From assembly GCA_013396755.1 (NCBI GenBank), contig VWZF01004809.1, positions 310,001 to 374,000 on the forward strand: DNA of 64,000 nucleotides, in the 5' to 3' direction. Shown piece by piece: positions 1 through 11,515 of this stretch (position 1 is its first letter; every line of letters begins with the position of its first letter). The stretch is from Sclerurus mexicanus (Eukaryota > Chordata > Aves > Passeriformes > Furnariidae). The notes under the pieces are model-generated. The model saw only the letters and a list, made by a program, of their open reading frames with translations. It had not been told where the DNA came from and did not search any database. The position numbers and the translations under genes are program-made.

Positions 1-120
1 GGGAAGGGAGCTGCAGGGCCGGTGGGAGGGTGGCACTGTGGGCAGCAGTGCTGTGGGCACAGGCTCCTGCTGGACCCGGTGCTCCCCCTGGGCACACTGG
101 GTGCCACAACAGCAGATGGC
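1..120. other. GC-rich patch at window edge, unassigned
   Basis: The first ~120 bases are clearly richer in G and C than what follows, with several purine-rich G runs and few CpG. A plus-strand reading frame opens here but soon enters AT-rich sequence and ends within about 70 codons without any recognisable motif. It could be the end of a repeat, a GC-rich non-coding segment, or an exon edge cut by the window boundary; nothing allows a choice. Confidence 0.35.
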
Positions 121-3100
121 CAAACGACAAGAAAAAGGAAACTAACAGAGTAACAGAGGTTTCATTGGGACTGAACAACCCATTTTCTCTTCATACAGGG
201 AATTATAATGATTCTTTATTGGATCAAGGAACATATGACTAGTTTCTGTGCAGCCCTTACCTTTCCTCAATTCATCAAGCATTCCCCCCTCAGGAAAACA
301 GGTTGGAAGGACAGGTCTGTCCAAAGGCTAATTCACAAGAATGCCCTAAGTACGAACCTGATATCTGATCGTTTACATGGAGTAATGGAAATATGTAAAA
401 CAATTTATGAGATTCTATTTTTAATTCAATCTTTAAAAGGTACTAGCTAAGCAGAATAATGGAATCGGTTTTAGAAACTAGAACGAAGGTAAAGTGAAAC
501 TCTTAAAGTGGCAAAACAGCTATTGCCTCCAGAGCTGAGAGACTGCAGTAAGTAGTTCTCTTTGGTTAAATAATTACAAGAAAACAAAACAACAACAAAA
601 AAACCAAGAGAACACATTTAACGTTCAGGTGGAGAAAAAAGGCAGATTAATTTGGCATGACAGAAACATCATACATCTCAGGAAAAGCACAACTTACTTG
701 ATAATTCTATTATTCCAGTTGGCAGAGCTTTTGAACATGAAAACAGTTTTCAACAGGTTTGCAAATCTCTGAGAAATTATTCAAATAAAGAGAAAGAAGA
801 CTATGTAAGTCTCTCAAGTCAGCTCTATTTGAGTTTTTGCTCTTTTTCTTTTAATATGGTAAATTGTACTTGGTGCAATGATCTGTTTTAGTGTTAATTT
901 GTTACAGCAAAAAATGAATCTTCTATGCTACATTGTACAGTACTTGACACTGAAAGTAGAGTCAAAATTCAGGTCTCTGAATGAATTTTTCACTTAAAAA
1001 TGTCTTTCAGCTGAGGTGATCAGGAACACATTATGTGCTTTCCATCACTTTGCTGTATTAAGCATTCATCTTTAACGCTGGTGTCAGCACTACTGCAGTT
1101 TTACTGCTTTCCTATTTCTTTTGTATGTAAATCTCCAGAATAATGAACCAGAAGCTATCACATTGTTTGAAATTGTCTCCACCAGACATTAATTGCATTT
1201 GTCCTGACTTGGCATGTTTTGGCAAGACTTGGAAGGTGGCAGGTACAGCTTTAACAGTTCTAACTAATATCTCAGAGTGTTTTAAATTAGATGCAACTTC
1301 ATCAGCATTGTCCTATGCCAGATGTTGCAGAGAGAAGCAAGAAAACCTATCCATACAATGCGGAACCTTGAGTGAAGAGATATTCTCCTTGAAGTGACTG
1401 GTCATCAGTCTGATGTTACAGCTTGACTATAAATGTCTGTGTGTGTTCATCAAGTCTAGCCTGGCAATGTGAACCTTGGCTTGCACACAGAAATTTCCCC
1501 CAATCCGCAAGTAGATAATGTTCCATTGCTGTCTTCATGAATTTTTGAAATTGGTGTTTGACTTTTAGAGTTAAAGTAGTTTTTGGCTCATGTCTTCAAA
1601 GCCTTCTACGCAAGAACAGGTGAGATGCTGTTGTTCTGTGGAACTAAACATTACCTCAAATGGGTTTGGGAAGCTGCAGAGATCCTTCATGTTCTACTGA
1701 TAATTCCTAGTTTAATACCTACCTGTTTAAATACTGCCACCGCTCATGTCAAACCTTTCTGATGTTAACATAACCCTTTCTTTCTTCCAGTCCATTATGG
1801 CAACTCTTGCAAGGCAAGTACTCCTCCTTAGCTACTCCTGATTGTATTCATTCCCAAAATGTTTACAAACAGATTTAAAAATCATGTGTGGGAATTGCTA
1901 ACCCACCACTGAAATGCAAACATCTCTCAAATGAAACAGAGCAATTACTTAGGAGTGCCCAACTCACTCAATTTATCACAGCTAATTATTTGAGGTATTA
2001 ACTGATGTTTCACAAGGTAATTCATAGATCTTTCAGAAGTGTCATTAAAACTGCAACTCAGAGCTGGGTTCAAATATCCAGGCCATGCCCTGCCCTTGTC
2101 CACAGGCTTTCTAGGCAAGCAAACAGGCATATTGAGATGCACACAAGACACTAAATCTGTGTATTTTCGAGAGGCTGAATCGATAGCCTGTTGAATCCAT
2201 TCATAGTTTGCTTATCCTAAAGAAAAATATATACTGTTAGAAAAAACTCCAAAATTTGTCATCTTATTTATTTAAATGCTAAAAGAGGTCATTCCTAGGA
2301 AGGTTTCCATAGCAACCGCCACTGTCAAAGATGGAGGGGAAAGGTACTGGTTGAGCTCCCTCCCTAATGAACTGGAATGAGTCACACTCCCCTTCCCAGA
2401 AGGAGACTGCTCAGCCCCTGTTGGCTTCCTCATCGATGCATCTGCAGAGAGCCCACCTGCAACTGCACCTAAATGAAGGATTGCTACCTTATAAGCATGT
2501 ACAAATATGAATTCACTACCATTAGTTTTCTGTTGTTGTTGTGGAGAAGGCTTATTGTGGTGGTAAAGAATGAACAACACCCAAGTACTAAACTGAGAAT
2601 CCAGAGCTGATCAGAACAGAAATCAAGAGATTAGAGTAGTGCTTAATATTTCCCAGCTGCACTGGGGTATTATACACCTTAGCTCCTCTCGTTCAATACT
2701 ACTGAAGCCCATGCAGCATAATATTATTTCTGATTTGTTGTATCTAAGCTCGAGCACAGTGCCTGATAATAAAAGGACAAGTCACTAATCTCTGCATCAC
2801 ACAGTTGCTATCACCTGACATTTTTATATTCATACTTTATTGATTCTTGTGAAAGAAATATTGTCTGCTGATTTTTAAATTACACACATACAAGAACTGG
2901 CTCAGCCTTATCTCTGCCTTTGGCTGGATACAGCAAAGCTATCAAGATTTTTTTTACTTTTTTTTTTAAAGGATGATAGTACAAAGGAATGTGCTGACAA
3001 TGTGATTTAGCTGTGCTTAAAACCAGAGAGTAAATCTGTAGAAATAATAAGTTCATCTTATCTACTAGCATAAATAGGGAGAGGGAGAACAAACACATTA

Positions 3101-4679
3101 CTGGAAGGATGCATTCTGGAGAATTATTTAAGATTTTATTCTTTCTGAAAGACATACACGTTTTGTTTTGTCATCAACACAAAAGCTTCCAAAAAAGTCA
3201 AGCTTCTATCATAAATGCATGCCTGTCTGTGTGCCAAGAATAAATGAAACAAAAAACAGAAGTTAACTAAGAAGTGCTAACTTCCTCTGTTACAAAAGCA
3301 CCATGTGAGGTATTGGGGTAGTAGCATTGAAACCATTAGACCATAGGGGCAGAGAAGAGAATCCAGCCTTAAGCAGCACAGTATTCTTCCATTTAAAAAT
3401 GCCTGGTCTTGCAAAGTGTCCTGTAGACGGCATTTATCTCTGTTAGTATCACCATATCTCCTGGAGGATAAATTTCAAACCACCCCTCAGTACCACAACA
3501 GTCAGTTTCCCAATAAGCTTACAAGTGAAGTATCCCCAATTTAAAAAAACCCAAGCACCCCAGCTGCTTTCCATCAGAGTGCTGGAAAATACCGCAAAAT
3601 CTGCCCTAACATGGCTTTAAACATCAGCTAATAGTCCCTCATTCTCTTGAATCACTTTTCATTTGTTCTTCTGACAGAAACAAGCACAACATCCTCTGGA
3701 CACACAAGTACTTCCAGTACTGTTAAAGGATTCAGCCCTGTCAACCTTCCTCTACAATTATGTAATAAATCTCTTCTTGTATCATTATACAGAGATCAAG
3801 CACTTCAAGGAACAACGCTCTTACTATAGGTCATACATTAATAGCCGGATCCTGTTCTAATTACTGTGATGGTAATCCAATGTATAATTCATCCAGTGAC
3901 GAAACAAGAGTCTGGTCAAGGCAGTGGTACTAGTTCCTCTGCCGATTCAGAACTGCCTTCTTTCATTTATGCTCATCAAGAGTCAGGGAAGTTCAGGGCC
4001 AAATCAATAGAAAACATGTCCTCTGTCTACAGCCTGGGCAGAAATAACCACATCGATACAGAAAATCAATTCATTTTTCTGTAGTTGCATAGGATTAGTA
4101 TCAAGGAAGACAAGAGACATTTGACTTTTAAAATAACTTTAGAAAGGGCCTGGAGAACCATCTATAAATCTAATATTTATGAAAAAAATTAGCATGTCTC
4201 CACTCAGAGGTAAGCTTTTCTAAGTACTGGGCAATACCCATTTTTAGAGATACTTTACTTGAAAATCTCAGACCTCTTTAGTTTTGTTATTTTGCCATAT
4301 TTTTATCACTACAACCATGTAAAATGCAAAATATTTTCTATACCAGCACTGTTTACTGAAAGCAACAGCAATCAGTAGCTTTCTGCTTTACAGCCATTCA
4401 ACTCAATCCTACTTCCAAGCCAAACCAAATTTAAAGCAGCATTGATGGAAGATAAATCACGTTATATGATCTGATCTAAACACAAGACACCACGTGCAAG
4501 CAAAGTCCATCTCCTTTCAGAGAAGGTGGCTGGGAAGTGTGGACGCTGCCTGGAGAAGGAGCCTTCCAGTCCATTAGTCACATTCACCAGTGAGCTGAAA
4601 GACTCGGAACTTCTGAGGCGTGAACTTCCAGGTGACTTATGAAGTCCATCCTGACACAAAGCCTGCTGTTTATAGTGCT
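121..4679. other. AT-rich non-coding stretch
   Basis: Unique-looking AT-rich DNA. Reading frames on both strands are at most about 100 codons and none shows domain motifs, a signal peptide with a mature part, or a convincing splice-bounded exon. It has short A-rich runs near 590 and T-rich runs near 2,947-2,970, and no recognisable interspersed repeat. I see no gene in it. Confidence 0.6.
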
Positions 4680-4733
4680 CTATTTCTAGAGGATCTCTTT
4701 GCAGCACTATTTCTAGAGGATCTCTTTGTAGCA
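4680..4733. repeat. 27-bp tandem duplication, two copies
   Basis: Copy 1 is 4,680-4,706 and copy 2 is 4,707-4,733. Each begins CTATTTCTAGAGG and ends in a GCAGCA or GTAGCA variant, differing at one base (C versus T). The copies abut exactly. This is a simple local duplication, likely from replication slippage or repair. It also makes the minus-strand frame crossing it repeat a nine-residue block, which is a by-product of the repeat and no sign of coding. Confidence 0.95.
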
Positions 4734-6659
4734 CTGCTTAAGCAGGAGAGAGAACGCTGGAGGCTTTCCAATGGAAACAGGTAAACAATGAAACCACCGT
4801 TAATGTATCTGTCTTAAAAAAGGCGATGCTCTGTCTGAATCAAACACTCCTGCTCGTCTGGCTAGAAAACACTCAGGAGAGCTTTTGGCAAGGAAAAACA
4901 ATGACAGAATGAAAAAAATATTCTTGAGTTTAAATGCTCCCATTTCAGTAAGAAGTTCTTCATTTTAGTCTATTCTTTACAGAGAAGGAGCTATGCAGTA
5001 TAATATTACATCTAGAAGAAAGCTTAAACAGTAAAGAGCAATCAACATATGGCAATGAGGCTTAAATGACTTAAGAGATGGCAGATGCCACACTCCAGCC
5101 TGGGCTGTGAATGAAACACACCAACACAAATGGCCTGGACATGCTGAGCTGGCACACAGCCCAACCTATCTGGGGCATCACTAGGGCAGAAACAAGTCCC
5201 TCTCCATCTAGGCTTCTCCCTAACTATTGAAATTATCACAGAACTGACTACCACAGGATATCGCAATTGAGTTAGCTGCAATGTCTTCTTTTGGGTTGTT
5301 CTTTTGGGGGTTTTTTAATCCCCATAAAAGTTCCAAGGTTCTTCACTCTTCTCCCCACCACATTCTCAACTCAGTTTGAATTTTTCCTTTTTGGGGATTT
5401 CACACACACACACACACACACACACATCCCATGTCCCCACTTCATTCACCCACACAACCCTTCCACAAGGGGATTATTTTAATTAATATTTATGTAGGTC
5501 ACCACCTTATATTTTAACTTATGCATCCTGTAGTCATACTGCAGAGTATATAGTTTAGAAAGATTACTGGAAAAACAAGTGTATTTGTAAACTGGAATAT
5601 CTTCATTAGCACTGTTTTCTGGAAGGACACTATCAAGTACTATGTCCAAAGATGTGAACAGCAGTTGCCACCAAAAACCCTCTATTTCTGGAAATTCTGT
5701 TTGATGATATGTTAAAGTATCTGAACGATATATGTACATATACCAGTGGATCATGAAATATAAAATACATTTGAAAGTATGCTATAATTCTAATTTGAAG
5801 TGATAGCAAAACATATGAAATTTGATCCAATGTACTTTACTGCACCTGGGGGCTGTGACCTACCACATAATTTGAGCTACATCCAAAAGCAAAATGCTGC
5901 TTTCAATGCACACAAATCTGATGTGTTTCCTTTATTACAAATGTTGCATACAACTAAAAACACTTCCACCAAAACACTAATATTGTTGTTAAAGATTCCT
6001 CACACCGTTTGCAGAATGTCACGAGTTTCATCATACTACACTTGCAATAGGAGACATTGTTATTTAGTCACACATTGCAGCTCCCAGAATAACATGGTCA
6101 TGTGCTTGCGAAGCAAGAAGAAAAGGCAAGGCAGACCATGCAATAAAGGATGTGTTCCTGTATTTTACCATATTCAGTGATAACATGAACTAGATTGAGA
6201 CAGACTACAATAAGTGGAGGAAAACGTGAAGTGAGTCAGCAAGCTGTAGTGGACATTGACAGGACAGAACAAAAATGAGTTTAATGCAGGAGCTCAAACT
6301 GTTTATGGAATCAAGGGAGAGAAAAGAATAAAAAAGAGACTGTTCTAACCTAAAGACAACAAGGAGCAACACAGGGACCCAATAAACAACACAGTACAGT
6401 ACTCAAAAACTAACAGGACCTCACTTAATTGTGAATTAGCTTGTGATTTGTAGTAGACACTTGAATGAGGGTACGTATTCTGCACTGATGAAGTCATACA
6501 TTAGTTGGTGGTGTAGTGTTTCAACACGTGTGTCTTGAAGCATCACGATAAGCTGGAATAGCGCTTTGCCCTCTCTGGAGTTATTTTCTCACTCATTCCT
6601 TAAAACCAAGTAGCGAGTGGACTAAAAGCATGCTGACAGCTGGCTGACCAGTCTGACAA
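4734..6659. other. Non-coding stretch with a CA microsatellite
   Basis: AT-rich DNA with no recognisable gene. The longest frame (5,800-6,180, plus, 126 codons) has low-complexity polar content, no known motif and no conserved-looking start context. The CA repeat at 5,401 is listed separately. Confidence 0.6.
5401..5426. repeat. (CA)13 dinucleotide microsatellite
   Basis: Thirteen uninterrupted CA units, preceded by GGGGATTT and followed by TCCC. A perfect array of this length is normally length-polymorphic in vertebrates. Confidence 0.98.
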
Positions 6660-6733
6660 GTGCAGTGGCCCCTCGCTGATGCGCAATGTGTAAATCCCCC
6701 ACGCATCGTGGGGTTGTAACGCACTGACTGCAC
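6660..6733. repeat. 74-nt multi-stem inverted repeat, CpG-bearing
   Basis: Four nested complementary segments are visible. GTGCAGT (6,660-6,666) pairs with ACTGCAC (6,727-6,733). TGCG (6,680-6,683) pairs with CGCA (6,720-6,723). CAA (6,684-6,686) pairs with TTG (6,714-6,716). CCCCACG (6,697-6,703) pairs with CGTGGGG (6,707-6,713) around a CAT loop. That makes 21 base pairs across 74 bases, with internal loops. Several CpG sites sit in otherwise CpG-poor DNA. It could be a structured RNA remnant, a small fragment of a DNA transposon, or a protected regulatory element. No known RNA family was recognised. Confidence 0.6.
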
Positions 6734-9700
6734 AAATCCACCCTGGTTCACAACAAGGAACACACCTCACAAAATGCTGCTTTGTATTCTACAAGATTTT
6801 CATCTAGGTTCAGCCCTAGATTCAACTCTGAGCAGAGAATATAAAAAGAGAAACTCAAGTTAGTCAGTATAGCTTGGCTGAAATAAACCCAGAGACCTAA
6901 TTTTGAACATTCACAATAAAATCACACCAGAAATACCAGCAAAATTTATTCTATTATCATCCTCCACTTAAAGAAAGATAACAGAAGTTACAGGCCTCTA
7001 GCATTCATAATAGGAAAGGAAGAATTGCACTTTTAGCAGTGGGAAATAAAAATGTATTTATTCATCGCTCCTTTTACAGTTTTAAAGAAACTATTTAATG
7101 GCCAGGTCTTTCCTTCAACTTTCTTCTTACTCACTCACAACATCTTTCACTTTGAATAAGAGCTAAGTTCAGCCCATAGTTGCCCATAGGCAACTATTTC
7201 CAGCAATTTCAAAACAATTTTTAAAAGTCTTGTAGGACCTTCATGAAGCACAGTATTCACAAAATATTTTCCTACAGTTTTCCTCTAATTTGTAAATGAA
7301 CCATGAGAATTCCAATTCATTTGTATTTAGTGCAATGTTTTGTTTACCAAAGAAACTACTCTCCTAAGCTCCTCATCTCATTATTCTCAGAAAGGGCTTG
7401 TAGCTTCAATATTTAATGTCAGGAAGAAAGAGATGGAGTTACAAAATAACCACCATTTCATTACTCATTCCATGAGTATATGAAATTAAGACATAGCAAT
7501 GTACATGGTAAATTATGATCAGAACAACTGGTATTGCACTCCCTGCATTAGAATAGTTCTTGCTGTAAAGCAAGCCAGTTTTCACTTCTGGCAATCACAC
7601 TTCAAAACTGGCTGGGATCAAAGATAAAACTGTATATAGCAGTGGTGTCCAGTCTTCCCACTCTGCCACAGGTAACAACTTGTAATATCACACAGGACAA
7701 ATAGTAAACCTTTTTTAATATTTTCATTTTATAGGAGTAAAATAACAGGCCTCAAAAACCTTTTCATATTGTTTAAAAAAGGAATAAAAAAACAAGGAGA
7801 ACTAGTATGTGTTCCAGGTTAAACTTCTAGAAATATTAAATCAGTACATCTTAACATTTATTTTAAGTACTTTATCCTTCTGACACGCTGATGTATTTCG
7901 AATGAATGCTGAAGGTTTCTTGGAATGGTTACAGATGCTAATCAGGCTACAAGTAAAACAGACAACTGCATTCTACAAAGCCATTGATGCGCTAATGGTC
8001 GAAACAGTTCTCAATGAACTGATGTGACAGCAACTTTTCTAAGGAAATCACGTTGGGTTATTATTAGCATGCCACACAACAAGAGCCACAGCACCAGGGG
8101 AGCTCTAGGAAGGCCAAACTGCACAAACTTTTTCTCTACAAGTCATTTAACCACACTGGAGAGAATTCTCGGAATGCCACTAAAAGTCAGGTCATCCAGC
8201 CCTTGTACAGATGATACTACTCAAAGTAGTTTCTTTACAGAAATTCTAAGATGTGGTAAAACAACGGACTGTAGATGGAGAGGATCAGCTAAGCAAAATG
8301 GCTTTGAGAATAACAGTATTTATTTAGATTGATAGCAGTAGGCTTGAAAGGTATATGGTCCAATTGCTGCCCACTCAATTTATGCAGCTGTAACTCTTAC
8401 CCACATTTTAACTTGGCACATGTAAAATTCAAAATTCAGTGTTTTCACTGGTAGCAAACATTTTACCAGATGGTTACTTAATCAAATATATTTCCTTGCT
8501 AATACAGAAACTTTGAAACTACTGGCACATTTTTAAAATGTTGATGTATTTATAAATCTAAAAGCCATTTCAGCTCTTTTTATAAGGTCAGATATATATG
8601 TATAATAAATACTTCAACAGAATTCCCAACTTCAAAGAGAGTGGATCTAACACATTTTGGTTTAGAACGCCTCCCTCTATGCTAGAGGATTTGCATGTCT
8701 GAGTACATTAGAAAAAAGCGGTTTTCAATCTATTATCCTTGGAACACAACTAAGAACATAATGATTGTCTGCAGGCTTAATTTTGATATGCAGAGCTTGG
8801 GAGTACACACGGAGATCCACACAATTTTTACCCTAGAGAAATTCCTCAGAGCAAGCAGAACCTCCAAATAAGAGCCTGCCAGCCATAAGGCCTTCTGCTT
8901 AGTGCTGGTTTACACCACAGTCATCTTCCATGCTAAAAATCTCAACTGTAGAACTGGAAATTAATTTTTAGGGGAATGCTCCAGGTGGACCCTTTCTGAC
9001 AGAGTCTGATCCAGTCAAAACCAAACTCATCCATCACATTAAGACTGTCCAATGCAGCTCATGCTGAGACACTGAAAAGCTGAAAAACATAAGGCTCATT
9101 GCAAAAATTACCAGACTGCCAAGACAAAGGATTTGCCATGTCCATTCATTTGTAATAGCTTCTCAGAGCTTTTAAAGTGATTTTCTTCTCTGAATAGCTC
9201 AGAATCATCATATACTCAAAGGACAGGAATAGAGTGGATTATCAATGAAGCTACTTTGATGTGTATTATCCATACATGATGTTTTGGGGTTATTTCAAAT
9301 CTAGGATTCTCTGTGCAGAATGATTAATTAAATGAAGCTCAAGCCTCTAGTTTAGTTTAAAAAGGTATGTACTCATAGGACAGATGTGTATAAATGTATT
9401 TGTCCCAACAAATTAAAATTTGCCCTTTTATTTCTGTCATGCACTCTCCAGTTGCGAAAAAAGGTCAGAAAAGAAGGGGTTTCAAAACCCCTGAAAAGAT
9501 GATTTCCATATTAGACCAGTGAAGGCTAATTACACAGACAGGGATAAGCAGCATCACTTGCACTCTTTGTGTCAGTTTGAGAAGACACAGCTCAACAAAA
9601 ACAGGAACCGCTCAACGACAACAGAAACAAGCATTAATGCTCCTTCTAACAGTGTCAGCAGGTTCCAAGTCACAGTTTAAAAACATGAAACCCACATTAA

Positions 9701-9959
9701 ACAGAATTTGTACACTTGCTTGCCGCAAAAGTCTTAAGTCAACATCCAACATGCTCTTTACAGTGATCTGGGAAGGAAATCTAATTTTCCATTTCAGTCT
9801 GCATATCAGTATCATCTTCCTGTGGTACGCCTGGGTCTCTTATTCCCAAGCCATATGGCAAATCAAATTCACAACTGAAAGTCAGGCAACCACACTCGAC
9901 TGACTGTAGGCAGACTTTAAAATAGAAAATTTTTGTTTTCCTATGCAGCCCTCTGCATT
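6734..9959. other. AT-rich non-coding stretch
   Basis: No gene or known repeat seen. Frames up to about 108 codons (9,577-9,903, plus) lack motifs and overlap an opposite-strand frame of similar size. It contains the inverted repeat at 7,573. Confidence 0.6.
7573..7613. repeat. 10-bp perfect inverted repeat, 21-nt loop
   Basis: AGCCAGTTTT (7,573-7,582) is the exact reverse complement of AAAACTGGCT (7,604-7,613). The stem does not extend convincingly inward or outward, so it is too short for a typical microRNA precursor. Confidence 0.8.
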
Positions 9960-10015
9960 ATCTCTGTTAAAATATGTATTAATTTTAGCTAATATTAATT
10001 ATTAATTTAGCTCCA
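9960..10015. promoter_or_regulatory. Dense TAAT/ATTA cluster, possible homeodomain site cluster
   Basis: Within about 45 bases there are five or six TAAT or ATTA cores, including TATTAATTTTAGC and the run AATATTAATTATTAATT. Such clusters occur in homeodomain-bound enhancers, but they are also expected by chance in AT-rich DNA. The overlapping palindromes could also mark an easily unwound or matrix-attachment segment. The call rests on motif density alone. Confidence 0.2.
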
Positions 10016-10903
10016 AATGTGTTCCTTTTCCAGTAACTGTATAGCTTCAGTTTAAAGTGTATTCAGTAAATGTTTTATTGATCAAATACTAGTTTTCTTT
10101 ATGAACATCCTCACCGGTATGACAGAAACAAAACTGAAAATCCTTTAGGATGCCAAAATTTGAAGCAACTTCTTTTAACTACTTACTTTTCAGAACGATG
10201 TCTGAAGTAAGAACACAGAAAGAATTTATAGGTGCATTGAGCCAAGGAAATAGTTCTCCTCAACATCTGAAATTTAAAGCCAAATTATAATATTCAAGAC
10301 AGATTCTTTGATTGCTCTTGGTTTACCGTTTAAAATTGTATAAAGAAAAGGATAACATGTATGTTTTACTGTTCCGCTTTGTGTCTTCATTCTTACTTAT
10401 TCATGGAAGAATAGGAGCAGTATAAATCTGCAGGAACTTAACAGGCAGTAAACATTTCTTTCATCTTACATTTCTGTCTGTTCTCTCATGTCCTTTGCAT
10501 GTCAATAGACATTTGTACACCTAAGAGAATATACCAGAGGATGCATGATTTTTCTTTTTTTTTTGGTGGGTGTCAATATTTAGTACTATCATTAAATGAT
10601 ACAGCTTTCCAAATTACTTACGAGTATTATTGCTGGTGAAAAAACCCCACCAAACTGAATCTTAAGATTAAAAAAACCCCAAAACAAACAAACACAAACA
10701 AACAAAAAACCTGACTCTTTAGTGGTGTAAAGAACAGGTTTTCTAATATCTCAGGAAGACATGCCAGGAAGCTTTTCCTCACCTACTGTTTCTTGATATT
10801 TGGCCTACATTTTCCCATTATTGTTAGTAATTAGTATTAGCAATGTTTTATTAGTATTCTTATTTCATTATATTGTTATATTATTCTGATGCTTGTTGTA
10901 GAA
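10016..10903. other. AT-rich flank upstream of the LTR
   Basis: Non-coding. It includes a CAAA-type simple repeat at 10,681 and a very AT-rich segment of short TTAGTAATTAGTATT-like phrases at about 10,820-10,890 just before the LTR. No gene seen. Confidence 0.6.
10681..10709. repeat. (CAAA)n-type A-rich simple repeat
   Basis: Imperfect AAAC/AAAAC units following CCCC. Similar CAAA-type tracts recur in the window (for example near 22,867, 32,893, 36,570 and 60,468). CR1 elements lack poly-A tails, so these are not CR1 tails. Confidence 0.85.
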
Positions 10904-11515
10904 TGTTATGGTTCCCTGTATCGGGTCTGGCCGAGACGGAGTTCGTTCTGCCCACAGCAGAACACACCAGTGGTAACACACCAGTGGTAACACACCAGTG
11001 GTAACACACCAGTGGTAACACACCAGTGTTCTGGGTGCTGCTGAGCAGCGCTGGCACAGCATCAGCATCAGCACCATCTCCCCAGCACTCGCCCCCATCA
11101 CGGGGCTGGGTGAGGGCAGGATCTTGGGAGGGGACACAACCAGACCATCTGACCCAAACTGACCGAAGGGACATTCCATACCATATGACATCAGCTCAGA
11201 CAGAAAAGCTAAGGAAAGGAGCAGGAAGGGGTGGCATTCATTATTTACAGTGTTTGCCTTCCGGAGCAAGTGCTACATGTGCTGAAGCCCTGCTTCCCGG
11301 GAAGTGTCCAGACATTGTCTGGTGATGGGAAGTAGAGAGTATTTTTTTTTTCCCTCTTTGCTTGTCTGCACACAAACTTTTGCTTTTAGTAAACTGGCTT
11401 ATCTCAACTTAAGAGTTGTCTTCCATACTGTTTTCTCTCCTCTGTCCAGCTGTGAAGGGAGAGTGACGGGCTGGCTTTGTGGGCACTGGCATCCAGCCAA
11501 GGTCAATTCACCATG
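10904..11515 (+). mobile_element. Solo LTR of an old avian endogenous retrovirus
   Basis: From about 10,904 (TGTTATGG) to about 11,515 the sequence follows, in order, a bird LTR that I recognise from its landmarks. These are GGTCTGGCCGAGACGGAGTT near the 5' end, GCTGAGCAGCGCT, GGGAGGGGACACA, the block CATTCCATACCATATGACAT near 11,173, GCCCTGCTTCCCGGGAAGTG, GATGGGAAGTAG, a TAAACTGGCTTATCTCAACTT polyadenylation-region block, and the closing GCATCCAGCCAAGGTCAA. This U3-R-U5 order gives plus orientation. The usual TATA box downstream of the ATGACATCA block has decayed, and no gag, pol or env flanks it, so it is a solo LTR and probably inactive. No clear target-site duplication could be matched, so each end is uncertain by about 10 bases. 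My assignment to an ERVL-like family is from memory. Confidence 0.8.
10964..11028. repeat. 14-bp minisatellite, 4.6 copies, inside the LTR
   Basis: The unit ACACCAGTGGTAAC is repeated exactly at 10,964, 10,978, 10,992 and 11,006, then a 9-base partial copy ends at 11,028. The copies are identical although the surrounding LTR is diverged, so the array expanded recently. Since 14 is not a multiple of 3, the same short peptide string appears in all three minus-strand frames, which explains the odd repeated Val-Leu-Pro-Leu-type frames there. Confidence 0.97.

Noticed and set aside
7573..7613. MicroRNA precursor
   Set aside because: Only ten stem pairs, no extended stem, and neither arm matches a known microRNA.
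10964..11028. CRISPR-like array
   Set aside because: Direct 14-bp units with no spacers, in vertebrate DNA; it is a minisatellite.
10868..11269. Minus-strand protein with a repeated Val-Leu-Pro-Leu-Val-Cys-Tyr-His-Trp block
   Set aside because: The repeat comes from translating the 14-bp minisatellite inside the LTR in several frames.
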